Below are positions 49,083 through 62,000 of a stretch of DNA of 64,000 bases, in pieces. Source of the stretch: an uncultured Opitutia bacterium (lineage in GTDB: Bacteria; Verrucomicrobiota; Verrucomicrobiia; Opitutales; Opitutaceae); NCBI GenBank assembly GCA_903877135.1, contig CAIRCN010000020.1:1-64000 (forward strand), read 5' to 3'. Under the pieces are notes generated by a model that worked only from the letters and a program-made list of their open reading frames with translations, was not told the origin of the DNA and did no database searches. The position numbers and the translations under genes were made by a program. How positions within the stretch are numbered: position 1 is the stretch's first letter; each line of letters starts with the position of its first letter.

Positions 49083-50981
49083 TCACGGGGCGCGCTTGAG
49101 CCACACCGCCATCGCCGCCGGGCCGCGGTTGCTCCAGGCAAAATAGGGGATTGCCGTGATCGGCGCAGCACCGCTTTCGATGCTCAACACCGTCATGCCG
49201 TCGGGAAAATCCGGCGACGCCTTGGCCTCGACCTGCGCCCCCGCCGGCACAGTCAGATCCGCCGGCACGATTTTCCGCTCCGGATCCTCCACGCAGTAGA
49301 GCATCGGCCCGCGCTCGAAGGCCACCCGCCCTTGCGTCGCCGCAATCTTCCTGTGGCCGCGCACCGCACGGACCGGCATCGGCAGATCGAGCTCGACTAC
49401 GTCGCCCTCGCGCCATTCGCGTGTGATCACTGCATAGCCGCGCTCAACCGTCGTGTTTACCACGGCGCCGTTCATACGCACCGTCCACGGCGTCGGCGTC
49501 GCGTCGTCATAGGTATAAAGGTCGGATGGCACCGGCCGGCCCTGTGCCCATCCCGGAATTCGCAACCGCACCGCAAATGTCGCTGGCGCGGCCGGCGCGA
49601 CGCCGAGGCACACTCGGCCCTGCCAAGGATAGTCCGTCGTCTGTATGAGTTTCACCGCCGTGCCCACTACGGTTGCCTCGCCCTCGCTCTGCGCGTAGAA
49701 ATTCACATAAAGCGCCTCGCCGCGCACCGCGTAGAAACAGCCGGTGAGCGCCGCCAACGTGCGCATGAGGTTGGGCGGACAGCACGCGCAGCCAAACCAC
49801 GGCGCACGTCCGGCGAAGCCGTGGTTATTCTCCGCCACGCCATCGTAGACGAGCGGGTTGGGATAGAAAAAACGGTCGCCGGTGAACGAGACGCCACTGA
49901 GGAAGCCGTTGAAACAGGCGCGCTCCAGCACATCCATGTAGCGCGCGTCGCCAGTGAAGAGGAACATCCGGTGGTTCCACATCATGAACGCGATCGCGGC
50001 GCAGGTTTCGTTGTAACCGTCGTTCGGCAGCTCGTAGTCGGCGCCATAAGCCTCGCCATGCCGCAACGCCCCCACTCCGCCCGTGAGATACATTTTCCGG
50101 CCGGCCGCGCTGTCCCAGATTTTCGTGATCGCCGCCGTGTAGCGGGCGTCGCCCGTCAACGCGGCGACATCCGCCATGCCGGCATACATGTAGTTCGCAC
50201 GCACCGCGTGACCAACCGCCTCGTCCTGCTCGACAGCGAGTTTGTGCTGCTGGCTGTATTCCTTGCCGCCGGGTCCGCGCGCCTCGAGGAAGATGCGCGC
50301 GAGCTCGAGCCAGCGGACGTCGCCCGTCACGCGGTAAAGTTTCGCCAGCCCCATCTCGATCACCTGGTGACCCGGCGCGATGCGCAGCCGGCGGTCGCCG
50401 AAATCGCGCCAGAGAAGTTCGGCGCTCTTCAGGCACACGTCGAGCAGCGTGCGTTTGCCGGCGGCCTGATGGTGCGCAACACCCGCCTCGTAGAGGTGGC
50501 CGAGGTTGTAGATTTCGTGGCTGAGGTCCGGATCCTTCAGCCAGCGTTGCGGGTCGATCCACTCGTGCGCCGGCGTGTCCGGGTGCATCGTGCGGAACGT
50601 GTAGAGATAGCCGTCGGGCTCCTGCGCCGCCGCGATGCGCGCGATCCACGCATCGAGCCGCCGGTCCAGCGCCGCATCGGGCGCCACGCTCAGGACGTAG
50701 GCCGCGCCCTCGATGACCTTGTAAACGTCCGAGTCGTCGAACGGATAGATCGTCGCCGGCGTGTTTTGAAACGTCGCCTCGCCCGCCGCGCGGCGGCGCA
50801 GCGTCTCGGCCGCAAGGTCAAAGTTGCGCAGCCGGTTCGTCTCCTCGCACTGCTGCAGCGCGAAGGGCAGTGTGACGGCACGGTTGATCTCCTGGCGCTT
50901 TTGCCAGAAACCGCCTGTGACTCGCACCGCAGTGAACGGCACAGGGCGCACCGCGTAATCGGAGGCAACGGTCGGGTTCAT
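49083..50981 (-). CDS. Beta-L-arabinofuranosidase, glycoside hydrolase family 127
   Basis: A 632-residue GH127 (DUF1680) enzyme: an (alpha/alpha)6 barrel followed by beta domains. YNETCAAIAFMMWN and WFGCACCPPNLMR hold the glutamate and cysteines that bind zinc and form the unusual cysteine nucleophile site in HypBA1-type enzymes. It removes beta-L-arabinofuranose from plant or glycoprotein sugar chains. No signal peptide is seen, suggesting a cytoplasmic enzyme. Its ATG overlaps the TGA of the DUF885 gene by 4 bases. Confidence 0.9.
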   Translation of the reverse strand: MNPTVASDYAVRPVPFTAVRVTGGFWQKRQEINRAVTLPFALQQCEETNRLRNFDLAAETLRRRAAGEATFQNTPATIYPFDDSDVYKVIEGAAYVLSVAPDAALDRRLDAWIARIAAAQEPDGYLYTFRTMHPDTPAHEWIDPQRWLKDPDLSHEIYNLGHLYEAGVAHHQAAGKRTLLDVCLKSAELLWRDFGDRRLRIAPGHQVIEMGLAKLYRVTGDVRWLELARIFLEARGPGGKEYSQQHKLAVEQDEAVGHAVRANYMYAGMADVAALTGDARYTAAITKIWDSAAGRKMYLTGGVGALRHGEAYGADYELPNDGYNETCAAIAFMMWNHRMFLFTGDARYMDVLERACFNGFLSGVSFTGDRFFYPNPLVYDGVAENNHGFAGRAPWFGCACCPPNLMRTLAALTGCFYAVRGEALYVNFYAQSEGEATVVGTAVKLIQTTDYPWQGRVCLGVAPAAPATFAVRLRIPGWAQGRPVPSDLYTYDDATPTPWTVRMNGAVVNTTVERGYAVITREWREGDVVELDLPMPVRAVRGHRKIAATQGRVAFERGPMLYCVEDPERKIVPADLTVPAGAQVEAKASPDFPDGMTVLSIESGAAPITAIPYFAWSNRGPAAMAVWLKRAP

Positions 50982-52771
50982 TCTGCGAAACGCCACGACG
51001 CCTTGTAGTCGGCCGGCAACTTGTCGCCGCGCAGCCGGGCCCGCACCATCTCGATCGGCATCGCGCCGCCTTGCATGATGCGGTCGTGGAAATCGCGCAG
51101 GTTCATGCCGCCCTTTTCCACCAGCTCGTGGTGGAGCGCACGCAGCTGCAGCGCGCCCATCATGTAACCGACCTGGTAGAGTGGCGACCAGGAGCCGTTG
51201 AACGAGCGGCGCACCTCGCCCGTCGCAGTGTGGCGGTCGTGCCCGACGCGCTCGACGAGAAAGTCGATGCATTGCTGCGGCGTCCACTTGCCGAGGTGGA
51301 AGTTGAGCGAGAAAATGATCCGCGCGCACCGATGCGAGCGCCAGAACAGCGCGCCGGCGCGGTCAAGCGGATCCTGCGAGGTGTAGCCGCGCGCGTAGAG
51401 CTGAAACTCCCACCACAACGCCCAGCCCTCGACCCAAAACGGCGTGCTGAAAATTTTCCGGTGCGGCTGATACCGCTCCGTCATAAAAAACTGCAGGCTG
51501 TGCCCAGGCACCAGCTCGTGAAACACCGTCGCCTTCGCCAAGTGGGTGTTGTTCGCGCGCAGGCTGTTCAGCTTGTCCTCGTGCGACATTTCCGCGGTGG
51601 GGAACGACACATAAATCTCTTCGCCACCAAGGAAGAACGGACTCGTTTTCTGCGCCTCCGCCGTCATCATCCTCATGCGCCACGTGTCGGCGGCGAGCGG
51701 CGGCACGGTGATGAGGTCGTTCTTCTGCAGATAATCAATCGCCTCGCGCGCGAGGTCTCGGATCAGTTCCGGCTGCCGGCCGGGGGCAACGTAGTCGTTC
51801 TTGGATTTTTCGAGCGCAGCCTTCCAGGCGTCACCGAGCCCGAGCTCGCGCGCCGTGCGCCGCCACTCCGCGTCGCACCAGGCAAACTCGCGGTTGGCGA
51901 TCTCGAGCAACTCCTCGGGCGTGTAGGCGATCATCTCATGCTCCAACTCCTCCATCAACCCGTCGCGGCCCACCGGATCGCCGACGATCGGCTCGTCCTC
52001 ACCCTTTTTCACACCCACGATTTTTTCACGGAGCATTTGCTGATAGGCCTTCAGCGCGTCACTGAGCTGCATATGCGGTTTGTCGGCCCACCAGCTGAAC
52101 AGAGGGTCGTAGCCATCGTAAAATTTAAACCAGCCGTCGAGCGCGGCGCTCAACGTCTCGATCCGTCCCGCCGCACGCAGCGCGATGGTTTTTGTTGGAC
52201 GCAACGGTTTCACCGTTGCGTCCGCTGGCGTTTCCTTTTCCAAGCCGGCCTCGATCGCCTTGCGGGCGTCGGTCAACTGGCGGTTGAGCTGGTTGAGCGT
52301 GGTCGCGGCGGCCTTTGGATCGACCGGTTCCAGCAGCCGGCGCGACTCCTGCAACTGCGCGATGCCCTCAGCAAACGGCAGCAGCGCCGCCAGCTCGTCG
52401 CATTTTTTTCGTTCCCTCGCGAGCACGCGCAGCTCGTAGGTGAGCTCGGCCCGCAAAAGCGTGCGATCGATCCGCCCCTCGACGCCAAGGCCGTCCACAG
52501 GCAACGCCGCAAGTTTCGTCTGCCATGTCTCGTAAAATGCCCGGAACGTGCGGTCATAGCGCTCGGAGTTCGGCACGCTAAAAAACCGCTGGAACCGCTC
52601 GCGGTCCTCCGTGTAGCGCTCGACCAGCTCTCGCAGCTCGCTCGACTGCGGCTTGGCGAGCACAGCCAGATCGGGCACGTAGGTCGCGGGGTCGCGCGTC
52701 GCCAGAGTGTCGCCGGCGGAAGCCACGGACGAGAATGTGATCAGGGCGAGGGCCAGCCGGGGAGAAAGCAT
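50978..52771 (-). CDS. Secreted DUF885 family metallopeptidase-like protein
   Basis: A 597-residue protein with a signal peptide (1-19, cut after ASA) and a helical DUF885 domain. The zinc motif HELVPGHSLQ and the downstream catalytic region WVEGWALWWEF give the two histidines and distal glutamate of an M32-like carboxypeptidase/dipeptidase fold. It is likely a periplasmic peptidase. Start ATG 52771 is chosen for the signal peptide. It is coupled to the GH127 gene that follows, although a functional link is unclear. Confidence 0.85.
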   Translation of the reverse strand: MLSPRLALALITFSSVASAGDTLATRDPATYVPDLAVLAKPQSSELRELVERYTEDRERFQRFFSVPNSERYDRTFRAFYETWQTKLAALPVDGLGVEGRIDRTLLRAELTYELRVLARERKKCDELAALLPFAEGIAQLQESRRLLEPVDPKAAATTLNQLNRQLTDARKAIEAGLEKETPADATVKPLRPTKTIALRAAGRIETLSAALDGWFKFYDGYDPLFSWWADKPHMQLSDALKAYQQMLREKIVGVKKGEDEPIVGDPVGRDGLMEELEHEMIAYTPEELLEIANREFAWCDAEWRRTARELGLGDAWKAALEKSKNDYVAPGRQPELIRDLAREAIDYLQKNDLITVPPLAADTWRMRMMTAEAQKTSPFFLGGEEIYVSFPTAEMSHEDKLNSLRANNTHLAKATVFHELVPGHSLQFFMTERYQPHRKIFSTPFWVEGWALWWEFQLYARGYTSQDPLDRAGALFWRSHRCARIIFSLNFHLGKWTPQQCIDFLVERVGHDRHTATGEVRRSFNGSWSPLYQVGYMMGALQLRALHHELVEKGGMNLRDFHDRIMQGGAMPIEMVRARLRGDKLPADYKASWRFAE

Positions 52772-52958
52772 GCCTCGAACAAGAGCACACGATGCCTGCA
52801 CGTCAAAACCGTAGCGACGATGGCGACAACTGCCCCGCCATCCGGCTTTCCCGGCAGTGACACCAATTAATAACACGCATCAACGCATAAGAATTATTGG
52901 ATATGTGTCTTGCCAAGCCATGCCGTCCACGTTGTCGTGAAATATTCATTCATCCGCC

Positions 52959-54056
52959 ATGTCCTCCCACAGCCCGCATCCAACCGCTCCACTGGCGCAC
53001 CCGGCCGTCGGGTTTGGACCGTTCCACGAGCTGTTCCAGTCGCGCGTCGCCATCCTCGACGGCGCGATGGGCACGATGATTCAGTCGCATGCGCTGACCG
53101 AGGCGGATTTCCGTGGCGCGCGCTTCGCGGCGCATCCCCACGACCTGCGCGGCAACAACGATCTGCTCTGCCTCATCCGCCCTGACATCATCGAGGGGAT
53201 TCACCGGGAGTATTTCGCCGCCGGCGCCGACATCGTCACCACCAACACTTTCAATAGCACCACAATTTCCCAAGCCGATTACCACGCCGAGTCCGTCGTC
53301 CCGGAGATCAACCTTACCGCCGCCCAGATCGCAGGCCGCGCCGCGCACCAAGCAGAGGCCGCGACCCCAGGCCGCCGTTGCTTCGTCGCCGGCGGCATCG
53401 GGCCCACTAACCGCACCGCGTCGATGTCGCCCGACGTCAACCGGCCCGATTACCGCGCCGTCACTTTCGACCAGCTCGCCGCCGCCTACCTCGAACAGGC
53501 GCGCGCCCTCGTCGCCGGCGGCGTCGACGCCCTGCTGATCGAGACGATTTTCGACACACTCAACGCCAAGGCCGCGCTCTTCGCCCTCGAGACGCTCTTC
53601 GACGAGATCGACCGCCGCCTCCCCGTGATGATCTCCGTCACCATCACCGACGCCTCCGGCCGCACACTCTCAGGCCAGACTATCGCCGCCTTCTATCGCA
53701 GCATTGCGCACGCCCGACCCTTCAGCGTCGGCCTCAACTGCGCCCTCGGTGGCAAACAGATGCGTCCCTACCTCGAGGAACTTTCCGGTTTGGCCGAGTG
53801 CTTCGTCACCTGCCACCCGAACGCCGGTCTACCCAACGCCTTTGGCGGCTACGACGAGTCGCCCGCCGACATGGCCGCCGTGCTCGGTGAGTTTGCCCGC
53901 GCCGGTTTCGTCAACCTCGTCGGCGGCTGCTGCGGCTCCACCCCCGCGCACATCGCCGCCATCGCCGCGGCTGTGCGCGCCTGCCCGCCGCGCGCACTTC
54001 CCGCTCTGCCCCGCCACCTCCAACTCAGCGGCCTCGAGGCGCTGACCGTCGCCTGA
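52959..54056 (+). CDS. metH: Methionine synthase, homocysteine-binding subunit (split MetH, N-terminal part)
   Basis: A 365-residue homocysteine S-methyltransferase domain: [11 protein letters not shown] (33-43), [22 protein letters not shown], then the zinc cysteines in GLNCALG and [11 protein letters not shown]. In most bacteria this domain is fused to the rest of MetH; here it is separate, with the folate/B12/activation part starting 5 bases later. The two products should assemble to methylate homocysteine with methyl-tetrahydrofolate. Confidence 0.93.
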   Translation: MSSHSPHPTAPLAHPAVGFGPFHELFQSRVAILDGAMGTMIQSHALTEADFRGARFAAHPHDLRGNNDLLCLIRPDIIEGIHREYFAAGADIVTTNTFNSTTISQADYHAESVVPEINLTAAQIAGRAAHQAEAATPGRRCFVAGGIGPTNRTASMSPDVNRPDYRAVTFDQLAAAYLEQARALVAGGVDALLIETIFDTLNAKAALFALETLFDEIDRRLPVMISVTITDASGRTLSGQTIAAFYRSIAHARPFSVGLNCALGGKQMRPYLEELSGLAECFVTCHPNAGLPNAFGGYDESPADMAAVLGEFARAGFVNLVGGCCGSTPAHIAAIAAAVRACPPRALPALPRHLQLSGLEALTVA

Positions 54057-54061
54057 TCGCC

Positions 54062-56779
<2,718 letters not shown>

Positions 56780-56857
56780 CCCTGAAGATTCCCCACGAAG
56801 AACCGAAGGGCGTCATGAAGTAAGAAAGGTAAAACACATCAGGCTCTAATTTTTCAG

Positions 56858-56879
56858 CCGAGCAGTTGCTCGGAATTTT
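56858..56879 (+). terminator. Rho-independent terminator after metH
   Basis: CCGAGC, loop AGTT, GCTCGG (56858-56873) is followed by AATTTT. It lies 79 bases after the metH stop and ahead of the phosphofructokinase gene. Confidence 0.55.
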
Positions 56880-57041
56880 GCACGAGGGCTGCGAGCTAGA
56901 TGGTAGTGATGGACCAGCATCAAGGGAAACCGGTCTTTTCGTGCTCCTCGCGGTCGGCGACGGTCCACTGGCTGACAGATTTCTACCCCAAAAATGACTA
57001 TGGGTCGCCCGGTTTCGTGCCGATGGATGTGTTCCCAAAGC

Positions 57042-58148
57042 ATGAAAACTCGTATCGGCATTCTTACCGGCGGCGGCGACTGTCCCGGCCTCAACGCTGT
57101 TATTCGAGCTGTCGTAATCGCTGCGGCCAAAAACGGTTGGACTACTTTTGGCTTCCTTGGCGGTTTTGAGGGCTTGCTCAACCCGGTGCGCACGCGCGTG
57201 CTCGACCCGGACGACATGGACGGCCTTCTCTTCCTCGGCGGCACCATCCTCGGCACGAGCAATTCCGGTCGGTTTGCAGCGAAAGTCGGCCACGGCGAGT
57301 CCCGCGAGATTGATCCCGGCATCATTGCCGAGGCCAAGGGCAATTTCGACCGGCTCGGCCTGCGCGCCCTCGTGGTCGTGGGCGGCGACGGCTCCCTCTC
57401 CATCGCCCAGCAACTCCTCGACGGCGGCGTGCCGGTGGTCGGCGTCCCCAAGACGATCGACAACGACATCGCGGGCACGACGGTCACGTTTGGGTTCGAC
57501 ACTGCGGTGTCGTTTGCCACCGACGCCCTCGACCGTCTCCGCTGCACCGCCGCGAGCCACGAGCGCGTGCTGGTCTGCGAGATGATGGGCCGCTACGCCG
57601 GCTGGATCGCCGCGCACAGTGGCATCGCCGGCGGCGCCGATGCCATTTTGATCCCCGAAATTCCCTTCAGCCTCGAGCGTGTCTGCGACAAGATCCGGGA
57701 ACGCGAGCAGGACGGCAAACACCACTCGCTGGTCGTCGTCGCCGAGGGCGCCCGGCAGCAAAACGGCGAGTTCGTCACCAAGGAAACACCTTCACCCGGC
57801 ATCGGGCCGGGCGGCGGCGCGTTTCGCGAAGCGAGGCTGGGTGGCGTGGCGACGATGGTCGCCGAAGAAATCCAAAAACGCACCGGTAAGGAGACGCGCG
57901 TCTGCGTGCTCGGCCACCTGCAACGTGGCGGTGTGCCCACCACGTTCGACCGGATGCTGTGCACGCGTTTCGGCGTAGGCGCCGTGCGCCTGATCTCCGA
58001 GGGCAAGTTTGGCGTGATGGTAGCCTACATCCCGCCCGACACCGTCGGCATTCCCCTGCCCGAGGCTATTGGCCGGCTCAGCACCGTGCCTCCCAACGGC
58101 GACATCGTGCGCACCGGACGTGCGCTCGGCATCAGCTTCGGCGACTGA
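57042..58148 (+). CDS. pfkA: 6-phosphofructokinase, first of a tandem pair
   Basis: A 368-residue PfkA-family enzyme: nucleotide loop GILTGGGDCPGLN (6-18), GGDGS (114-118) and PKTIDND (136-142). Glycine in GGDGS is the ATP-type residue, whereas lysine in PKTIDND is typical of PPi-dependent and mixed-type PFKs. This G/K pair marks the mixed-substrate (group III) PFKs, usually ATP-dependent. An insertion before FREARLGGVA (TKETPSPGIGPGGG) distinguishes it from the downstream copy. Start ATG 57042. Confidence 0.92.
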   Translation: MKTRIGILTGGGDCPGLNAVIRAVVIAAAKNGWTTFGFLGGFEGLLNPVRTRVLDPDDMDGLLFLGGTILGTSNSGRFAAKVGHGESREIDPGIIAEAKGNFDRLGLRALVVVGGDGSLSIAQQLLDGGVPVVGVPKTIDNDIAGTTVTFGFDTAVSFATDALDRLRCTAASHERVLVCEMMGRYAGWIAAHSGIAGGADAILIPEIPFSLERVCDKIREREQDGKHHSLVVVAEGARQQNGEFVTKETPSPGIGPGGGAFREARLGGVATMVAEEIQKRTGKETRVCVLGHLQRGGVPTTFDRMLCTRFGVGAVRLISEGKFGVMVAYIPPDTVGIPLPEAIGRLSTVPPNGDIVRTGRALGISFGD

Positions 58149-58298
58149 GTTAGCGCGAGCGACGCGCGTGCCGTAGGCCACTCAGAGTTTCGCGACTGCG
58201 CTCCTGCGCCTCGTGCCACGAGTGCGGAGGCAATTTCTCCCGCCCGCTGCGCAGACAGGCTTATCGACAAACACCGCCATCACCGCCAGAGTCGTCAC

Positions 58299-59381
58299 AT
58301 GACTACCCGCATTGGCATCCTCACGGGCGGTGGAGACTGCCCCGGTTTGAACGCGGTAATTCGCGCAGTTGTGAAGTCCGCCGCCAAGCGCGGCTGGGAG
58401 ACGCTCGGCATCCTAGGCGGCTTCGAAGGCCTGTTGCAGCTGACGAACACCCGCGTCCTCGACTACCACCAGATGGACGGCCTGCTCTACCTCGGCGGCA
58501 CGGTGCTGGGCACGTCCAACAAGGGCCGTTTCTCCGGCAAGGCCGGCCACGGCGAAACGCGCCAGATCGATCCGGCGGTGCTCGCCGAGGCGCGGGCCGG
58601 TTTCGAGTCGCTCGGGCTGCGCGCGCTAGTGGTCGTCGGCGGCGACGGCTCGCTGACGATCGCGCAGCAGTGTTTCGAGGCGGGCATTCCTGTGATCGGT
58701 GTGCCGAAGACCATCGACAACGACATCGAAGGCACGGTGGTCACCTTCGGGTTCGACAGCGCAGTAGCTTTTGCGACCGATGCGCTCGACCGGCTTCGGA
58801 CGACTGCGCAGAGCCACGAACGCGTCATGGTCGGCGAGGTCATGGGCCGCTACGCGGGCTGGATCGCCGCGCACGCGGGCATCGCTGGCGGGGCCGACGT
58901 AATTTTGATTCCCGAGATTCCGTTCAGCTTCGATTCCGTCTGCCGCGTCGTCACCGAGCGCGAAGCGCAGGGCAAACACTTCACGCTGGTCGTCGTCGCC
59001 GAGGGCGCGCGCGAGGCGGGGCGCGACTTCGTCACTGTGGGCGAAACCGGCGCGATCCGCGAGGCGCGACTCGGCGGCATCGGCGCTGTGGTCGCCAGCG
59101 AGATTGGCAAGCGCACCGGCAAGGAAACGCGCGTTTGCGTCCTCGGTCATCTCCAGCGCGGCGGTTCGCCGACGACCTTCGACCGGCTGCTGTGCACGCG
59201 CTTTGGCGCGGGTGCGGTGCGCCTGATCGCCGAGGAGAAATACGGCTACATGGTCGCCCACCGACCGCCCGATACCGATGCGATTCTCATCACCGAAGCG
59301 ATCGGCCGGCTGCGTACGGTGCCACCGGACTGCGATATCCTGCGTACCGGCCGCGCGCTGGGCATCGGCTTCGGGGATTGA
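58299..59381 (+). CDS. pfkA: 6-phosphofructokinase, second of a tandem pair
   Basis: A 360-residue paralogue of the upstream enzyme, largely alignable along its whole length. It shares GILTGGGDCPGLN, GGDGS and PKTIDND and differs in the mobile loops. The two lie 150 bases apart on the same strand, a tandem duplication. Separate regulation or different effectors would explain keeping both; neither sequence shows an obvious defect. Confidence 0.92.
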   Translation: MTTRIGILTGGGDCPGLNAVIRAVVKSAAKRGWETLGILGGFEGLLQLTNTRVLDYHQMDGLLYLGGTVLGTSNKGRFSGKAGHGETRQIDPAVLAEARAGFESLGLRALVVVGGDGSLTIAQQCFEAGIPVIGVPKTIDNDIEGTVVTFGFDSAVAFATDALDRLRTTAQSHERVMVGEVMGRYAGWIAAHAGIAGGADVILIPEIPFSFDSVCRVVTEREAQGKHFTLVVVAEGAREAGRDFVTVGETGAIREARLGGIGAVVASEIGKRTGKETRVCVLGHLQRGGSPTTFDRLLCTRFGAGAVRLIAEEKYGYMVAHRPPDTDAILITEAIGRLRTVPPDCDILRTGRALGIGFGD

Positions 59382-59461
59382 TTCGCGAAAGTTTGCGGCC
59401 GACTTGCGATCCGGCTAATTCGCGTTTGCGTGCGTGGTTCCGCTCAAGCCCACCACGCAGA

Positions 59462-60880
59462 GTGCTGTTCAACTCCCTCACGTTTGTCGTTTTTTTTGCC
59501 GTCGTCCAGATTGCATACTGGACACTGCGTGAGTGGAACGCGCGTAAAAATCTGCTGCTCATTGCGAGCTACATTTTTTATGGAGCATGGAATCCGCCAT
59601 TCGCCCTGCTGCTCTTCGCGACAACCACGATGGATTACTGGCTCGGCGCGCGCATCGCCGCCGCACCGGCGGCGACCCGCCGAGTCTGGCTGGTCGCGAG
59701 CGTGACCGTCAACCTAAGCATGCTCGGGTTCTTCAAATACGGAAACTTCCTGCTCGAAAACTTCCAGTGGCTGCTTGCGCGTGTCGGCGTCGACTACCAG
59801 CCGCCGCACCTCGATATTTTCCTGCCAATCGGAATCTCGTTCTACACGTTTCACTCGCTGTCCTACACGCTGGACGTGTATCGCGGCGCGACGCAGCCGA
59901 CGCGATCGTTGCGTGATTTCCTGCTTGCAGTGTCGTTTTTTCCCCAGCTCGTCGCCGGGCCAATCGTGCGCGCGGCGGATTTTCTCCCGCAATGCGACGC
60001 GCCGCCTGCTCCGCGTCCCGGGCGCTTCGGCTGGGGCCTGTTTCTGATGACGCTCGGCCTGTTTGAGAAGGTCACTCTGGCCGACACCCTGCTCGCCGGC
60101 TCGGCCGATCGGATATTCGGCTACGCCGGTCCGCTCGCCTCGCTGGATGCCTGGACCGGTGTGCTGGCGTTCGCCGGCCAGATCTTTTTCGACTTCTCCG
60201 GCTACTCCACCTGCGCGATCGGCGCTGCGCTCTGCCTCGGTTTCGAGTTGAAGGACAATTTCCGCTTCCCCTACGGCGCCGTGGGCATGTCCGATTTTTG
60301 GCGGCGCTGGCACATCTCGCTCTCCACGTTCCTGCGCGACTACCTCTATTTTCCGCTCGGCGGCAACCGCACTGGCCCTGTTCGCGGCGCGATCAACCTC
60401 GTGATCGTGATGTTCCTCGGCGGCCTCTGGCATGGCGCGGCGTGGACGTTTGTTGTCTGGGGCCTGCTGCACGGACTCTGCCTCGCGGTGGAGCACGCGT
60501 TGCGCAACCTCTACAAGAACATCGAATGGACCATGACGCTCGGCGGGCAGTTGCTGCTGTCGGCGCTCACCTACCTCACGGTGTGTTTCGCCTGGGTGTT
60601 CTTCCGGGCTGCGGACTTTCCCACGGCGGCACGGCTCATCCGCGCGATGGTCGGCGTGCTGCCCGGTGGCAACGCCATCCTGACCACCCGCGAAATCATT
60701 CAGGTCGCCTGCGTTACCGCCGGACTGCTTTTCGCGCACTGGAATCTCCGCGACATCTCCATCGAGGCCGCGGTCGCGCGCCTTCCCCGTCAGGCTGTGA
60801 TCGCACTCTGGACGGTCATGCTCTGCGCCATCATCCTCACCCAAGGGAGCGGCAATGCCTTCATCTACTTTCAATTTTGA
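59462..60880 (+). CDS. MBOAT family O-acyltransferase (AlgI-like)
   Basis: A 472-residue polytopic membrane protein of the MBOAT family. Features are LIASYIFYGAWNP, DIFLPIGISFYTFHSLSYTLDVYRG, the RWHISLSTFLRDYLYFPLGGNR segment and the active-site histidine in FLGGLWHGAAWTFVVWG. AlgI-type members move acetyl groups across the membrane to acylate surface polysaccharides. The start is GTG 59462, giving the usual MLFNSLTF N-terminus. It overlaps the SGNH gene by 26 bases. Confidence 0.93.
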   Translation: MLFNSLTFVVFFAVVQIAYWTLREWNARKNLLLIASYIFYGAWNPPFALLLFATTTMDYWLGARIAAAPAATRRVWLVASVTVNLSMLGFFKYGNFLLENFQWLLARVGVDYQPPHLDIFLPIGISFYTFHSLSYTLDVYRGATQPTRSLRDFLLAVSFFPQLVAGPIVRAADFLPQCDAPPAPRPGRFGWGLFLMTLGLFEKVTLADTLLAGSADRIFGYAGPLASLDAWTGVLAFAGQIFFDFSGYSTCAIGAALCLGFELKDNFRFPYGAVGMSDFWRRWHISLSTFLRDYLYFPLGGNRTGPVRGAINLVIVMFLGGLWHGAAWTFVVWGLLHGLCLAVEHALRNLYKNIEWTMTLGGQLLLSALTYLTVCFAWVFFRAADFPTAARLIRAMVGVLPGGNAILTTREIIQVACVTAGLLFAHWNLRDISIEAAVARLPRQAVIALWTVMLCAIILTQGSGNAFIYFQF

Positions 60881-61925
60881 ACGGGTAATCCCCGCCCTGC
60901 CTTGGCGCAGACTCACGCTCGCCACGGTCCTGCTGACGGCCCTCGCAACGGTGGCGTGGGAAATCCGCGTCCGGTCCTGGGGCTACGGGCCGACACTAAA
61001 CGATACTGACGACCTCTGGGCACAGCAGCGCGACGCCGTGAAACCTGATTCCATCGTCATCATCGGCGACTCGCGGGCGCTCTACGATTCCGACCTCAAC
61101 ACGCTGGAGCGCGGCCTCGGACAGCGGCCCATCCAACTGGCCATTGTGGGAAGCTGCGCCTATCCGATTCTGGCCAATCTGGTCGCAGACGAGAAATTCC
61201 ACGGCACGATAATCTGCAGCGTGTTGCCGGCCATCTGGCTAGCTCCGGCCGGTCCGCCAATTGCCAATTCGGAAGAAGCCCTCAAACGCTGGCGCAAACG
61301 GACGCCTGCCCAGCGCGCCAGCCACAAGCTCGGCATGCTCCTTGAGGAGCGCGTCGCTTTCCTCAAGCAGGAGGATCTGACACTGCAAAAGCTGCTGCTG
61401 AAGCTGCCGATTCCCAACCGGGCCGACTCACAAGTGCCGCCGCGCCTCCCGCCTTATTTCCAGACCGTAGACCCCGACCGCCGGACTTGGATGACCGCGC
61501 AGTGTGCTGAACCGGGCCCGCTGCAAACCCGGGTTGAGACTGGCTGGATCCCGCTCTTCACTCCGCCGCCACCGCCAAATTACATGCCCAGGGAAGCCTT
61601 CCTCAAAGGCGTGGGCCAGGCCATTGAGCAACGCTTCAAGGACACCGCCACCGCGGTGCACAAATTCCGTGCCCGCGGCGGGAAAATCGTCTTTATCCGC
61701 TTCCCCATGTCCGGCGAGTTGAGAAACCTCGAGGATATCGCCACGCCGCGCGCCGGCCCGTGGAACCGGATCATCCGCGAGTCGGGCGCGCCGGGCATCT
61801 ATTTCGCGGACTACCTCGAGTTGGCCAGCTTCACCTGCCCCGAGTGGTCCCACCTCTCCGCGCCTGATTCCGTGGAGTTCACGAAGCGCCTCGTGCCGCA
61901 CTTGAAAGTGGCCTTGGCCCAGTAG
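60855..61925 (+). CDS. SGNH-fold acyltransferase partner (AlgJ/AlgX-like)
   Basis: A 356-residue protein with one N-terminal membrane anchor (about 21-38) and an SGNH hydrolase-like periplasmic domain: IVIIGDSRALYDSDL supplies the GDS serine, and PEWSHLSAPDSVEF near the end supplies the histidine. Such proteins receive acyl groups from an MBOAT partner and put them on a polysaccharide. The 26-base overlap with the MBOAT gene supports this pairing. The target glycan is unknown. Confidence 0.8.
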   Translation: MPSSTFNFERVIPALPWRRLTLATVLLTALATVAWEIRVRSWGYGPTLNDTDDLWAQQRDAVKPDSIVIIGDSRALYDSDLNTLERGLGQRPIQLAIVGSCAYPILANLVADEKFHGTIICSVLPAIWLAPAGPPIANSEEALKRWRKRTPAQRASHKLGMLLEERVAFLKQEDLTLQKLLLKLPIPNRADSQVPPRLPPYFQTVDPDRRTWMTAQCAEPGPLQTRVETGWIPLFTPPPPPNYMPREAFLKGVGQAIEQRFKDTATAVHKFRARGGKIVFIRFPMSGELRNLEDIATPRAGPWNRIIRESGAPGIYFADYLELASFTCPEWSHLSAPDSVEFTKRLVPHLKVALAQ

Positions 61926-62000
61926 CCGGCGCCGCGCGCTGATTTGCGGCGCGAGATGCCGCTTTCAATCGCAGGCAAACGGGATTATGTCTGTGGCGTC

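Noticed and set aside
49083-51329. Longer GH127 start at 51329
   Set aside because: The extra N-terminal residues are an arginine/alanine-rich shadow of the DUF885 gene on the same strand; ATG 50981 begins the family core and overlaps the previous stop by 4 bases.
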